Below are positions 37,331 to 47,500 of a stretch of DNA of 64,000 nt, in pieces. The stretch spans positions 1 through 64,000 of the forward strand of contig NZ_JAHBYD010000001.1 in NCBI RefSeq assembly GCF_019636135.1, written 5' to 3'. The first letter of the stretch is position 1. Every line of letters starts with the position of its first letter. The notes under the pieces are model-generated. The model worked only from the letters and a program-made list of their open reading frames with translations, was not told where the DNA came from and made no database searches. A program made the position numbers and the translations under genes. The stretch is from Phenylobacterium sp. (GTDB taxonomy: Bacteria > Pseudomonadota > Alphaproteobacteria > Caulobacterales > Caulobacteraceae).

Positions 37331-37331
<1 letters not shown>
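36360..37331 (-). CDS. tadB: Tad pilus inner-membrane platform protein TadB
   Basis: 323 residues of the T2SSF type, with hydrophobic segments at about 8-28, 95-135 and 270-315. LPQALDIIVRSLEAGHPVPAAVGLVGREMSDPIGTEF (in part) and ERCQHPDVDLFAATVRLQERTGGNL form the cytoplasmic domain. It overlaps the cpaF stop (TGATG at 37329-37333). The protein partners TadC, with which it shares the family fold. Confidence 0.93.
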
Positions 37332-38722
<1,391 letters not shown>

Positions 38723-38799
38723 CCTACTTCGCGCCTTTCGGGAGCTTCGAAGGATTGCGGATGACGGCTGCGAAGCCCTGGCGAAACAGGCCCATGGTC

Positions 38800-39975
38800 C
38801 TAGGCGGCCTTCGCGGGCTGGTCGCGGCGCGGCGGCTGGGCCGAGAGGCGCTCGACCAGCATCTGCACGTCCTTGACGATCTTCGACTTCGGCCGGTGCT
38901 GGGCGATCGGGCCGCCCAGGTTCACCGACGCGGCGGCGGCTTCCCAGTCGGAGCTGACGCCGGCCTCGGCCTTGCGCTGCAGCGCCTTCTCCGCCTCGGT
39001 CATCGACGGCGCGGGGCCGAACATGCGGCTGGCCAGGCGGTTCAGCACGATGCGGGGCTTGAGGCCGGTGCCCAGGCCGTCCTCGATCTCGTCGGCGTAG
39101 GCGCGGGCGGCCAGCAGGGCCGGCACGGTCAGTTCGGAGATGACCACCACCTCGTCGCAGCCGGCCAGGGCCTCCAGGGTCCACGGCCTGCGGTGGCGCG
39201 GCAGGTCGAGGATGACCCACTCGTAGCACTCGCAGGCGACCTCCAGCATGCGCAGGATCGCGTCGCGGCCGACGGCGTCGAAGGCGCCCGCGTCGCGCAC
39301 GCCGGCCATCAGGTCGAGGCCCTTCGACACCGGCGTGACGAAGGCGTGCAGCATGGCCGCGTCGATGCGGTCGGCGGCCTGGCCGAAGTCGGCGAGGCGG
39401 GTGGTCGGCGAACAGCCCAGGTAGGCGGCCGCCGCGCCGTCGGCGAGGTTCAGGTCGACCAGGCAGACCGCGCGCTCCTTGCCCGAGCGGGCGGCCAGCG
39501 TATGGGCGATCTCGATGGCGATGGTGGTCGCGCCCGAGCCGCCGACGGCGCCGGTGACGCCCCAGCAGCGCGAGTTGATCCCAGGCCCCGGCGCCGGGGC
39601 GGGCTGCGCCTCGGCGATCAGGCTGGCGACCGCCGCGGCGAGCTGGCCCGGCGCGTAGGGCGCCTCCAGGATGTCGGACGCGGGCAGGCGCAGGATGTTG
39701 CGCACCAGGCCGGCCGGCAGGTTCTCGCCCGCCACCAGCACCGGCGGCGGCGCCTTGAGCGCCGAGAGCGACTTCACCGCCTGCGCGAGCTGGCCGGCGT
39801 CCCACGCGTCGGCGTCGATCAGCACCAGGTCCCAGGCGCCCGGGGGCAGGCCTTCGAGCTGGCCCACGGTCCCCGGTTCGATCACCGCGCCCGCGAGCGG
39901 GCCGTCGGCGGCGCCGGAAACCGCGGCGCCCAGAGACAGGATTCGCCGGCCGCGGATCAGGTTCGGCGGCGCCAT
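38800..39975 (-). CDS. cpaE: Tad pilus assembly protein CpaE (ParA/MinD-like ATPase)
   Basis: 391 residues from the ATG at 39975. A receiver-like N-terminal part (DLVLIDADAWDAG) leads to a MinD/ParA-type domain: VTGAVGGSGATTIAIEIAH is a deviant Walker A, VCLVDLNLADG is A', and WVILDLPRHRRP is Walker B. CpaE positions the pilus machine at the cell pole in Caulobacter. The start overlaps the cpaC stop. A 77-base gap separates it from cpaF. Confidence 0.92.
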   Translation of the reverse strand: MAPPNLIRGRRILSLGAAVSGAADGPLAGAVIEPGTVGQLEGLPPGAWDLVLIDADAWDAGQLAQAVKSLSALKAPPPVLVAGENLPAGLVRNILRLPASDILEAPYAPGQLAAAVASLIAEAQPAPAPGPGINSRCWGVTGAVGGSGATTIAIEIAHTLAARSGKERAVCLVDLNLADGAAAAYLGCSPTTRLADFGQAADRIDAAMLHAFVTPVSKGLDLMAGVRDAGAFDAVGRDAILRMLEVACECYEWVILDLPRHRRPWTLEALAGCDEVVVISELTVPALLAARAYADEIEDGLGTGLKPRIVLNRLASRMFGPAPSMTEAEKALQRKAEAGVSSDWEAAAASVNLGGPIAQHRPKSKIVKDVQMLVERLSAQPPRRDQPAKAA

Positions 39976-41294
39976 CAACGGCCCTCTTCGGGAGTCAGGG
40001 GGCGATCCAGGGCCTTGCCGCCGAAGATCAGGTCGAGCGCCTTCGGCTCTTTGCCGGGCGGGGCCTGCATGGCGGCCGCCTTCGCCTTGTCCGCCGCCGT
40101 CGTGTAGCGCGGCGTGACGATGACGATCAGCTCGGTGTCGGCCTGCTTCCAGCGGGTGGAGCGGAGCAGGGCGCCCAGGACGGGCACGTTGCCGATGCCC
40201 GGCACCTGGCGCATCGAGTTGGCGTACTCGCGCTGGAACAGGCCGCCGATCGAGAGCGCCTCGTTGTCGCGCAGTTCCACCGTGGTCTTGGTCTGGCGGA
40301 TGATCAGGCCGGGGACCGTGAAGCCCAGGATCCGCAGCGAGTTGGTGAAGTCGAGCTGGCTGACCTTGGGCTCCACCTCCAGGCGGATCAGGCCGTTGTC
40401 CTGCACGAAGGGCGTGAACGTCAGCTCGACGCCGTACTTGCGGAACTCCAGGCTCAGCACGTTGTCGCGCTGCGGCACGGGGTAGGGATATTCGCCGCCG
40501 GCGTGGAAGGTGGCCTTCTGGCCGGAGATGGCGACCAGGTTCGGCCGGGCGAGCGTGCGGATGACGCCCTTCTCCTCCAGCGCGACCAGGCTGTTGTCGA
40601 TCGAGATGTTCCCGACGCCGCCGAACAATTGGAACACGCCCGCCGGCGCGCTCTGGCCGATCAGGCCGCCCGAGCCGGTGGCGAAGTTGAACGAGTTGTT
40701 GGTGAGCTGGTTGGTGAAGCCGATGTCCTGCAGGGCCGAGCGGGTCGCCTCCAGCACGCGCACCTCCAGCACCACCTGCTGGGCGTCGCGGACCTGCAGG
40801 CGCGAGATCACGGCCTCGGGGGCGTACTTCTCGGCGATCTGTTCGGCGCGGGCCTGGACGCCCGAGTTCGAGACCTCGCCCACCAGCATCAGCGACTCGC
40901 CGAGGTTCCGGACCTGGATGGGCTCGTTCGGATAGGCGTTGGCCAGGTCGTGCTGCAGGCTGGCCGCGTCATAGCCCACGCGGATGTCGATGACTTCCAT
41001 CAGCCGGCCGCCGGGGCCGTAGACCAGCATGTTGGTCGAGCCGAACTCCATGCCCTGGACGTAGAAGCTGGAGTCGCCGGTGGCGGTGACCTTGGCGATC
41101 TCGGGCTGGGCGATGACGATCTTCGCTGCCGGCTGCGACAGGCGGTACGACAGCGACTTGTCGCGCGGGACATAGACCGTGCGCCGCAGCGCCGCCTCGC
41201 TGGCCAGCGTCTGCGCCTGGGCCGAGGCGGCCGGCGCCGCGGCGGCGGCCACGAGGATCGCGGCCGTGATCAGGGTGCGGAGGAACTTCGGCAT
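39975..41294 (-). CDS. cpaC: Tad pilus outer-membrane secretin CpaC (RcpA)
   Basis: 439 residues. A Sec signal peptide spans about residues 1-27 (LITAAILVAAAAAPAASAQA). The N-terminal BON-like/pilot domain contains VYVPRDKSLSYRL and EIAKVTATGDSSFYV. The secretin domain shows ARPNLVAISGQKATFHAGGEYPYP and VPGIGNVPVLGALLRS with TELIVIVTPR. It forms the outer-membrane pore for the Flp pilus. It is 14 bases downstream of cpaB. The signal peptide points to Sec export and insertion in the outer membrane. Confidence 0.95.
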   Translation of the reverse strand: MPKFLRTLITAAILVAAAAAPAASAQAQTLASEAALRRTVYVPRDKSLSYRLSQPAAKIVIAQPEIAKVTATGDSSFYVQGMEFGSTNMLVYGPGGRLMEVIDIRVGYDAASLQHDLANAYPNEPIQVRNLGESLMLVGEVSNSGVQARAEQIAEKYAPEAVISRLQVRDAQQVVLEVRVLEATRSALQDIGFTNQLTNNSFNFATGSGGLIGQSAPAGVFQLFGGVGNISIDNSLVALEEKGVIRTLARPNLVAISGQKATFHAGGEYPYPVPQRDNVLSLEFRKYGVELTFTPFVQDNGLIRLEVEPKVSQLDFTNSLRILGFTVPGLIIRQTKTTVELRDNEALSIGGLFQREYANSMRQVPGIGNVPVLGALLRSTRWKQADTELIVIVTPRYTTAADKAKAAAMQAPPGKEPKALDLIFGGKALDRPLTPEEGR

Positions 41295-41308
41295 GATGGG
41301 CGTCCGGC

Positions 41309-42226
41309 TCAGCTCAGGGCGTCGGCGGCGTTGGCCTGCGGCAGCACCGGCTTCGGGGCGGGCGACGCGGAGGCCTTGCGGGACGAGGCGCCGCGCTCGC
41401 GTTTCGACGGCGCGCCTTCCACGATGAGGATGCCGTAGCTGCGGACCGGGCCGCGGTAGACGGTGCGCACCGCGCCGGTCTGGCCGCCCGACAGGAAGTC
41501 GGCCGTGCGCATGGGCCTGGCGGCGGCCACGGCGGCCTCGCCGTTGCGGCGCAGCGCCAGCGACAGCGTGCCCAGCGTGGACGCGATCGACAGCTTCTGG
41601 GAGTCCTCCACCGAGACCTCGATGGTGGCGGTGTTCGGGCTGGCCGGCTTGTCCGAAGTGGGATCCGCGTTGAGGTCGATGCCGAGCACCCGGGCGTTCT
41701 GGACGACGACGTAGGAGATGAAGTTCCGCGTCGGGCCGTCGGGCGTCAGGTCGCGCATCAGCACCACGTCGACGCGGTCGCCGGGGAGCGCGTGGCCGCC
41801 CACCCCGGTGGCGTCGTCCACCTTCACGGCATAGGCGCGCTTGCCCTCCTCCAGCTCGGCGGCGACGGTCGGCCGCGCCCCGGGGCCCGAGAGCTTGGCC
41901 GGCAGCAGCGCCTCGCGCTGGGCGATGGGGGTCAGCACGACCGGCGGCGCGCCGTGGTCGGCCTGAAGGGCCAGGTCGACGGTGGCGTAGGAGCCGGCGG
42001 GCACGGCGTTCTGCGGAACCTTGATGACCGTCAGCATGCCCGCTTCCAGCTTCTCGCCGTACTTGATGGCCCGCGACGCCACGACGATCGGCTGGCCGGC
42101 CTGCTCGACGCGCGGCTGGGCGCCCTTCGCCGAGGCGGCGTTCGGCAGGGCGATCTTCGCGACGAAGAGGGCGCCCAGGCCGAGGACCGCGGAGGCCCCC
42201 AGGCTTGCGATGGTTACGAGCCGCAT
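41309..42226 (-). CDS. cpaB: Tad pilus assembly protein CpaB (RcpC)
   Basis: 305 residues. The N-terminal membrane anchor is at about residues 5-25 (LGASAVLGLGALFVAK). A SAF domain (VVASRAIKYGEKLEAGMLTVIKVPQ) follows, then VGGHALPGDRVDVVLM and the RcpC segment ending in EVSVEDSQKLSIAS. It assists the secretin. It is the first gene of the six-gene tad set. A TTAA half-site at 42267 lies upstream, but no full CtrA site was seen. Confidence 0.92.
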   Translation of the reverse strand: MRLVTIASLGASAVLGLGALFVAKIALPNAASAKGAQPRVEQAGQPIVVASRAIKYGEKLEAGMLTVIKVPQNAVPAGSYATVDLALQADHGAPPVVLTPIAQREALLPAKLSGPGARPTVAAELEEGKRAYAVKVDDATGVGGHALPGDRVDVVLMRDLTPDGPTRNFISYVVVQNARVLGIDLNADPTSDKPASPNTATIEVSVEDSQKLSIASTLGTLSLALRRNGEAAVAAARPMRTADFLSGGQTGAVRTVYRGPVRSYGILIVEGAPSKRERGASSRKASASPAPKPVLPQANAADALS

Positions 42227-42412
42227 GACGTCACCCGACCGACTTTTCTTGTGTTCTCTCGGGGAGTTAACGATGCCCGCCTTGCAATATCGCCAACGAA
42301 CGAGGTGAACGCGGCGGCAATCAGTCTGAAGACCGGCGCTATGCGCTGGCGTTCGCGGAGGGCGAACGGCTAGGTTCAGGCCTCAACGGAAGATGCGAAC
42401 GGGAGGCCGCAA

Positions 42413-43342
42413 ATGAAGGTGCGCAGGCTCGGGAACTCGGGGCTCAAGGTCAGCGTGGTCGGCCTCGGCTGCAACAACTTCGGCATGCGGATCGACGCGG
42501 CCCGGACGCAGGTCGTGGTGGACGCCGCGATCGACGCCGGCATCACCCTCTTCGACACCGCCGACATCTACGGCGGGACCCAGTCGGAGGTGTTCCTCGG
42601 CCAGGCGCTGGGCAGGCGGCGGCACGACGTCGTGCTGGCCACCAAATTCGGCATGCGCGTGGGCGGCGACCCCAGGAAGCAGGGCGGCTCGCGCAAGTGG
42701 ATCATGCAGGCCGTCGAGGACAGCCTGACGCGCCTGGGAACCGACTACATCGACCTCTACCAGCACCACCAGCCCGACCCGGACACGCCGGTGGACGAGA
42801 CGCTGCGGGCGCTGGACGACCTCGTGACCCAGGGCAAGGTCCGCTACCTCGGGAACTCGAACTACTCGGGCTGGCAGATCGCCGACGCCGACTGGACCGC
42901 GGCGGGCGGCGCGCGCTTCGTCTCGGCGCAGAACCAGTATTCGCTGCTGGAGCGCGACGTGGAGCGTGAGGTGCTGCCGGCCTGCGAGCATTTCGGGGTC
43001 GGGTTCCTGCCGTTCTTCCCGCTGGGCTCGGGCCTGCTGTCGGGCAAGTACCGGCGCGGCGAGGCGCCGCCCGAGGGCACGCGCCTGGCGGCCTGGGGCG
43101 CGCGCGGCGAGGCGGCCATGAGCGACGCCAACTTCGACAAGGTCGAGGCGCTGACGAAGTGGGCCGAAGCGCGCGGCCACACGATCCTGGAGCTCGCCTT
43201 CGCCTGGCTGCTCGGCCACCCGGTGGTGAGCTCGGTGATCGCCGGGGCGACCTCGGCCGAGCAGATCGCCGCCAACGCCGCGACGGCCGCCTGGGCGCTG
43301 ACGCCCGACGAGGTCGACGAGGTGGGCAAGCTGATCGCCTGA
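42413..43342 (+). CDS. aldo/keto reductase
   Basis: 309 residues of the AKR fold. Catalytic Asp-Tyr are in FDTADIYGGTQSE. DYIDLYQHHQPDPDTP and GKVRYLGNSNYSG mark barrel strands, and IAGATSAEQIAANA is the NADP-binding end. The first residues MKVRRLGNSGLKVSVVGLGCNNFG fit family AKR12/13-type proteins, shown in part. The substrate is unknown. It is divergent from cpaB across 186 bases, which are AT-rich for this genome and hold no gene I can support. Confidence 0.93.
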   Translation: MKVRRLGNSGLKVSVVGLGCNNFGMRIDAARTQVVVDAAIDAGITLFDTADIYGGTQSEVFLGQALGRRRHDVVLATKFGMRVGGDPRKQGGSRKWIMQAVEDSLTRLGTDYIDLYQHHQPDPDTPVDETLRALDDLVTQGKVRYLGNSNYSGWQIADADWTAAGGARFVSAQNQYSLLERDVEREVLPACEHFGVGFLPFFPLGSGLLSGKYRRGEAPPEGTRLAAWGARGEAAMSDANFDKVEALTKWAEARGHTILELAFAWLLGHPVVSSVIAGATSAEQIAANAATAAWALTPDEVDEVGKLIA

Positions 43343-43371
43343 CCGCGCCCGCGCGAAGCGGCGGGCGATCG

Positions 43372-43857
43372 TCAGGGCGCGCGGGTGTCGGCGATGATGT
43401 CGCGGCTCAGCTTCATCGCGCCGTCGGGCTGGCGCTTGAACACCGCCACCCAGTTCCCGGCCTCGGTCGCGGGCTGCTTCGTGGCCGGGTTGGTGAAGGT
43501 GAAGCGGTAGGTCGCGTGGTAGACGGCCAGGTCGCCCGACGCGGCCGCCTCGACGGTCTCGTCCGACACCTCCAGCTTCATCGCCGGATCGGCCATCTGG
43601 CCCTTGCTCACCTCGGTGTTCGGCCCGAGGCCCACGACGTTCGCCTCGCCGTGGAACATCGTCACCACGTCCGGCGCCAGGATGCTCGCCGCCTTCGCCG
43701 CATCGCGCGCCGCATAGGCGTCGACCTGCGTCTTGATGGCGGCCCGCACCTCGGCCTCGACCTTCGCCGTGTCCATCGCCGCCGCCGGCGCCGCGGGCTT
43801 GCCCCCGCACCCCGCGACGAACGCGCCCGCCACGAGCGCGACAACCACAGCCTTCAT
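43372..43857 (-). CDS. SnoaL-like/DUF4440 lipoprotein
   Basis: 161 residues from the ATG at 43857, with a GGGGGTGG region upstream; the frame extends further upstream but the signal sequence fixes the start. The signal peptide ends in the lipobox VAGC (Cys17-18 region). The mature part is a SnoaL-like fold: KTQVDAYAARDAAKAASILAPDVVTMF and WVAVFKRQPDGAMKLSRDI. It is anchored in the envelope. The function is unknown. Confidence 0.83.
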   Translation of the reverse strand: MKAVVVALVAGAFVAGCGGKPAAPAAAMDTAKVEAEVRAAIKTQVDAYAARDAAKAASILAPDVVTMFHGEANVVGLGPNTEVSKGQMADPAMKLEVSDETVEAAASGDLAVYHATYRFTFTNPATKQPATEAGNWVAVFKRQPDGAMKLSRDIIADTRAP

Positions 43858-44040
43858 GACCACCCCCAACCCGGAACCGACGCCACCGACATGCCCCAGG
43901 CCCGCCGACAACCGCCAGGACCCCGAGCCGATGATTTGCCGATGCGCCGCCGATGACGCCTCAAGGCTCCTTGTATCCGGACGTTGGCGCCGCGGGAGAG
44001 AGTTCGAACGCCTCAGATGGCTGCCATGGGCATAGCCGCC

Positions 44041-45537
44041 CTACGCCATTTCCTTCAGCATGCGCCGGCGTTCCACGGACGAGGGGATGCGCATGGCTTC
44101 GCGGTACTTGGCGACGGTGCGGCGCGCGATGTCGACGCCGGCGGCCTTCAGGATCTCGACCAGGCGGTCGTCGGAGTGGACGTCGGCCTCGGTGCGTTCG
44201 CCGTCGATGAGCTGCTTGATCTTGTGGCGCACGCTTTCGGCCGAGTGGGCCTCGCCGCCCTCGGACGAGGCGATGGCGGAGGTGAAGAAGAACTTCATCT
44301 CGAACAGGCCGCGCGGCGTGGCGATGTACTTGTTCGAGGTCACGCGGCTGACGGTGGACTCGTGCATGCCGATGGCGTCGGCGACGGTCTTCAGGTTCAG
44401 CGGCCGCAGGTGCTCGACGCCGAAGGCCAGGAAGGCGTCCTGCTGGCGCACGATCTCGGAGCTGACCTTCAGGATCGTCCGCGCGCGCTGGTCCAGGCTC
44501 TTCATCAGCCAGTTGGCCTGCGCCAGGCAGTCCGAGACGAAGGTCTTCTCCTGGTCGGTCTTCGACTGGCCCGAGACGCGGGCGTGGTAGCGCTGGTCCA
44601 GCAGCAGCCGCGGCAGGGTGTCGGAGTTCAGCTCCACGTGCCACAGGCTGCCCGAGCCCTCGCGGACATAGACGTCGGGCTGCACCGGCGTCGCCGCCTC
44701 GCCGCCCGCGAACGCCGCGCCGGGCCGCGGCGTCAGCCCGCGGATCTCGGCGATCATGTCGCGCAGGTCCTCGTCGTCGACGCCGCAGACCTTCTTCAGG
44801 GCCGCCAGGTCGCGGCGCGCCAGCAGCGGCAGGTTGTCGAGCAGGGCGCCGATGGCCGGGTCGTAGCGGTTCCGGTCCTTGAGCTGGATCATCAGGCACT
44901 CGCGCACGTCGCGCGCCGCCACGCCGACGGGGTCGAAGCCCTGGACGACCGCCAGCACCTCCTCGACCAGAGCCTCGGCGCAGCCCAGGCGCCCGGCGGC
45001 CTCGGCCGTGTCCAGCCGCAGGTAGCCGCCCTCGTCGACCGCGTCGATCAACACGCCGGCGACGATGTTCTGCGTGGGCGTGAGCCCGGCGGCGGCGAGC
45101 TGCTCGGTCAGGTGCTCGGCGAGCGTCTTCTCGCGCGTCAGCGCGCCTTCGAAATCGCCCTCGTCGCGGTCGAAGCTGCCGCCCGACCCGGCCTTGGACC
45201 AGTCGACCGTCCCGCCCGCATCGGCCGCCTCGGGCGCGTCGCCCGTGGCGCGCTCGCCGGGCGAGGCCTCGTCGTGGGTGGCGTCGAGGTCGGCGCGGGC
45301 CTCGGCGTCCGACGCATGCTCCTCGGTGACGGCGGCCGGCGCCTCGTCGCGATGCTCCTCGCCGCCCTCGGGCTCGCGCTCGTCGCGCTGCAGGAGCGGA
45401 TTGCGTTCCAGCTCGGTCTCGACGAAGGCCTCGAGCTCGAGATTCGACATCTGCAGCAGCTTGATCGCCTGCTGCAACTGGGGCGTGATGACCAGCCCCT
45501 GCCCCTGCCGAATCTCAAGACGTGCGCTGAGCGCCAA
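44041..45537 (-). CDS. rpoN: RNA polymerase sigma-54 factor
   Basis: 498 residues, TTG start at 45537 preceded by GGGGGACAGG. Region I is LSARLEIRQGQGLVITPQLQQAIKLLQMSNLELEAF (shown in part), and an acidic region II covers about residues 50-130. The core-binding and helix-turn-helix parts include NLKTVADAIGMHESTVSRVTSNKY. The RpoN box is ARRTVAKYREAM near residue 475. It directs transcription from -24/-12 promoters with AAA+ activators; in Caulobacter these include flagellar and stalk genes. No ptsN or hpf follows it. Confidence 0.97.
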   Translation of the reverse strand: MALSARLEIRQGQGLVITPQLQQAIKLLQMSNLELEAFVETELERNPLLQRDEREPEGGEEHRDEAPAAVTEEHASDAEARADLDATHDEASPGERATGDAPEAADAGGTVDWSKAGSGGSFDRDEGDFEGALTREKTLAEHLTEQLAAAGLTPTQNIVAGVLIDAVDEGGYLRLDTAEAAGRLGCAEALVEEVLAVVQGFDPVGVAARDVRECLMIQLKDRNRYDPAIGALLDNLPLLARRDLAALKKVCGVDDEDLRDMIAEIRGLTPRPGAAFAGGEAATPVQPDVYVREGSGSLWHVELNSDTLPRLLLDQRYHARVSGQSKTDQEKTFVSDCLAQANWLMKSLDQRARTILKVSSEIVRQQDAFLAFGVEHLRPLNLKTVADAIGMHESTVSRVTSNKYIATPRGLFEMKFFFTSAIASSEGGEAHSAESVRHKIKQLIDGERTEADVHSDDRLVEILKAAGVDIARRTVAKYREAMRIPSSVERRRMLKEMA

Positions 45538-45648
45538 CGACCTGTCCCCCTGGCCCGCTTCTTGCTTGCAGGCTAGGGCGCGATCCCCACCGACAGGTTA
45601 ACGCCGCAGCGAATCCTCTCGCCGCGCGTAGCGCCGTCATGCCTGGAA

Positions 45649-45721
45649 CCACAGAAAACACAGAAAACACAGAAGGATGGACACATCGCCCTTCCGTGTT
45701 TTCTGTGTTTTCTGTGGTTCG
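45649..45721. repeat. 9-bp-period inverted repeat, copy 2
   Basis: The left arm ACCACAGAAAACACAGAAAA continues CACAGAAGG; ACAGAAAAC repeats every 9 bases. The right arm CCTTCCGTGTTTTCTGTG continues TTTTCTGTGGTTC and pairs with one mismatch over 31 bases. The spacer is about 12 bases. The region between rpoN and the GST gene (235 bases) holds nothing else. Confidence 0.9.
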
Positions 45722-45772
45722 AAGAAGAGAGCCTCCGCTTGCGCGGAGGCCCAGTTGCAGAGCGATTTCTGC

Positions 45773-46513
45773 CTACGCCGCGACGGGGCGCCGCACCGGC
45801 TCCAGGTCCCATTCGAACTCGGGGTAGAACTGCGCCATCAGGCGGTCGACGTAGGCCACCAGCGTGCCGAAGCCCTCGGCGCGGCGGCGCAGCTCGCCCT
45901 CGAAGAAGGGGGTCAGCGCCCCGGCCAGCAGCGCGAACACCGTGGCGTCCACCCCGCACGGCCGGTCGCCGAACAGGTAGCGCCTGTCGCCCAGGATCGC
46001 CGCCACGGCGGCCAGCGAGCGCACGCCCAGGGCCACGATCTCCAGGTCGGAGTGGCGGCCCATGCCGCCGGCGCGCACGTTGCCGCGCACCTCGGCCAGC
46101 ACGCCGTCCACCACCGCCGCCGGCGCGCCGTCGAAGAAGTGCGCCGGGCCCTTGGCGAAGTTCACCGGGTCCAGCCAGCGCTCGTGGCACAGCGCCCACG
46201 CGAAGTGGTTCTCCATCATCCGCTCGACCGCCCAGGCCGTGGCGCGCTGCTCCGGCGACAGCCCCTCGTCGAAGTCGACGCCGTGGGTGCGCTCGATGTA
46301 GCCGCGGATGAAGGTCGAGTCGCCGATCCGCACGCCGCCCCCGAGGGGACCGACGTCCACGAACGGCACCTGCCCCTTCGGCCCCTCGGCCGGGTTCGCG
46401 GCCCGCTTCTCGTAGGCCAGCCCGGCCATCTTGAGCTGCACCTCGGTCTTGGTGACGTAGGGGCTGATCTCCGGAAGCCCGAAGCCCTCGCCGCAGCCGT
46501 AGAGCGTGATCAT
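45773..46513 (-). CDS. glutathione S-transferase family protein (metaxin-like)
   Basis: 246 residues from the ATG at 46513, with GAGAAGG upstream. The thioredoxin-like N-domain runs to about residue 75 (SPYVTKTEVQLKMAGLAYEKR, GQVPFVDVG, GDSTFIRGYIE). The helical C-domain ends with PCGVDATVFALLAGALTPF. It resembles Tom37/metaxin-type GST proteins of bacteria. The substrate is unknown. It is divergent from a WYL-type regulator across 81 bases that carry repeated TGACAG motifs, so that regulator probably controls it. Confidence 0.86.
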   Translation of the reverse strand: MITLYGCGEGFGLPEISPYVTKTEVQLKMAGLAYEKRAANPAEGPKGQVPFVDVGPLGGGVRIGDSTFIRGYIERTHGVDFDEGLSPEQRATAWAVERMMENHFAWALCHERWLDPVNFAKGPAHFFDGAPAAVVDGVLAEVRGNVRAGGMGRHSDLEIVALGVRSLAAVAAILGDRRYLFGDRPCGVDATVFALLAGALTPFFEGELRRRAEGFGTLVAYVDRLMAQFYPEFEWDLEPVRRPVAA

Positions 46514-46528
46514 CTGCCTTCTCCGCGT

Positions 46529-46584
46529 TGACAGACGCACCCTGACAGGGCCTTGCTGCCAGCATTCTGTCAGCAGCCTGACAG
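46529..46584. promoter_or_regulatory. TGACAG operator array between GST and WYL regulator genes
   Basis: TGACAG occurs at 46529 and 46543 (14 bases apart). A palindrome CTGTCAG-CAGC-CTGACAG spans 46567-46584. All lie in the 81-base divergent gap. The palindrome ends 10 bases before the regulator start, consistent with self-repression. Confidence 0.55.
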
Positions 46585-46594
46585 GGGAACAAAA

Positions 46595-47311
46595 GTGCGA
46601 CGCGCCGACCGGCTCTTCCAGATCATCCAGATCCTGCGGCGCGGCTCGCGGCCGGTCACCGCCGACGCCATCGCCGAGGAGCTGGAGACCTCCAGGCGCA
46701 CCGTCTACCGCGACATCGCCGACCTGATGGCCCAGCGCGCGCCGATCCGCGGCGAGGCCGGCGTCGGCTACATCCTGGAGGACGGCTACGACCTGCCGCC
46801 CCTGATGCTGACGCCCGAGGAGGTGGAGGCCGCCGTCCTCGGCGCCCAGATGGTGGCCGCCCGCGGCGACCCGGCGCTCCGCCGCGCCGCCGAGGACCTG
46901 ATCGCCAAGATCGGCGCCGTCATCCCCGAGCAGCTCCGCCCCCTCGTGGTCGAGCCCGCCACCCGCGCCGCGCCGAGCTGGAAGGCCGTGGCCGACAACA
47001 TCGACATGGCCAGCGTCCGGCGCGCCATCCGCGGCGGGCTGAAGATCCGCCTCACCTACTCCGACGAGCGCGAGCGCGCCTCGGCCCGCACCGTCTGGCC
47101 CTTCGCCATCGGCTACTACGAGACCACGCGGCTGGTGATGTGCTGGTGCGAGCTGCGCCAGGACTTCCGCAGCTTCCGCACCGACCGCGTCTCGGCCGCC
47201 GACTTCCTCGACGAGCGCTACCCCGACCGCCCCGCCTCCTTGCGCGCCCGCTGGCGCCGCCGCCAGCAGGAGCACTGGGAGCGCATGAGCAAGAAGCAGG
47301 CGGCGGAGTAA
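46595..47311 (+). CDS. YafY-type HTH regulator with WYL domain
   Basis: 238 residues, GTG start at 46595 with AGGGGAA upstream. The HTH_11 domain spans residues 1-55 (RRADRLFQIIQILRRG, TADAIAEELETSRRTVYRDIADL). The WYL region follows (LTYSDERERASARTVWPFAIGYY, TTRLVMCWCELRQDFRSFRTDRV), with YYE instead of WYL. These proteins repress adjacent genes in response to ligands bound by WYL. It probably controls the divergent GST gene through the TGACAG repeats. Confidence 0.92.
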   Translation: MRRADRLFQIIQILRRGSRPVTADAIAEELETSRRTVYRDIADLMAQRAPIRGEAGVGYILEDGYDLPPLMLTPEEVEAAVLGAQMVAARGDPALRRAAEDLIAKIGAVIPEQLRPLVVEPATRAAPSWKAVADNIDMASVRRAIRGGLKIRLTYSDERERASARTVWPFAIGYYETTRLVMCWCELRQDFRSFRTDRVSAADFLDERYPDRPASLRARWRRRQQEHWERMSKKQAAE

Positions 47312-47365
47312 CCCCGATTGTCATCCCGGTCTTGGGCTCCGCCAAAACCGGGATGACAATCGGGG
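47312..47365. terminator. family A-type hairpin after the WYL regulator gene
   Basis: A perfect 19-bp stem, CCCCGATTGTCATCCCGGT (47312-47330) with its complement at 47347-47365, closes a short loop CTTGGGCTCCGCCAAA. It starts directly after the stop codon. No T run follows, so it may act as an mRNA-end stabiliser. Confidence 0.75.
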
Positions 47366-47500
47366 GCGAAGCCGGGGTGGCAGCCGTTGGGCGGAGCTTT
47401 CACGCCGCTCGCCACTTCGAGGTAACTGTTACGCTTCCGTAAGTTGCCGCTCCGCGCGGCCGCCCCTAGCGTCGCGCGTTAGTTTGGGGAGTTCCACCAC

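Noticed and set aside
42267..42270. Possible CtrA site upstream of cpaB
   Set aside because: Only a single TTAA half-site was found.
45649..45721. CRISPR-like array
   Set aside because: Units are 9 bases long, contiguous and inverted across the centre; there are no spacers and no cas genes in the window.
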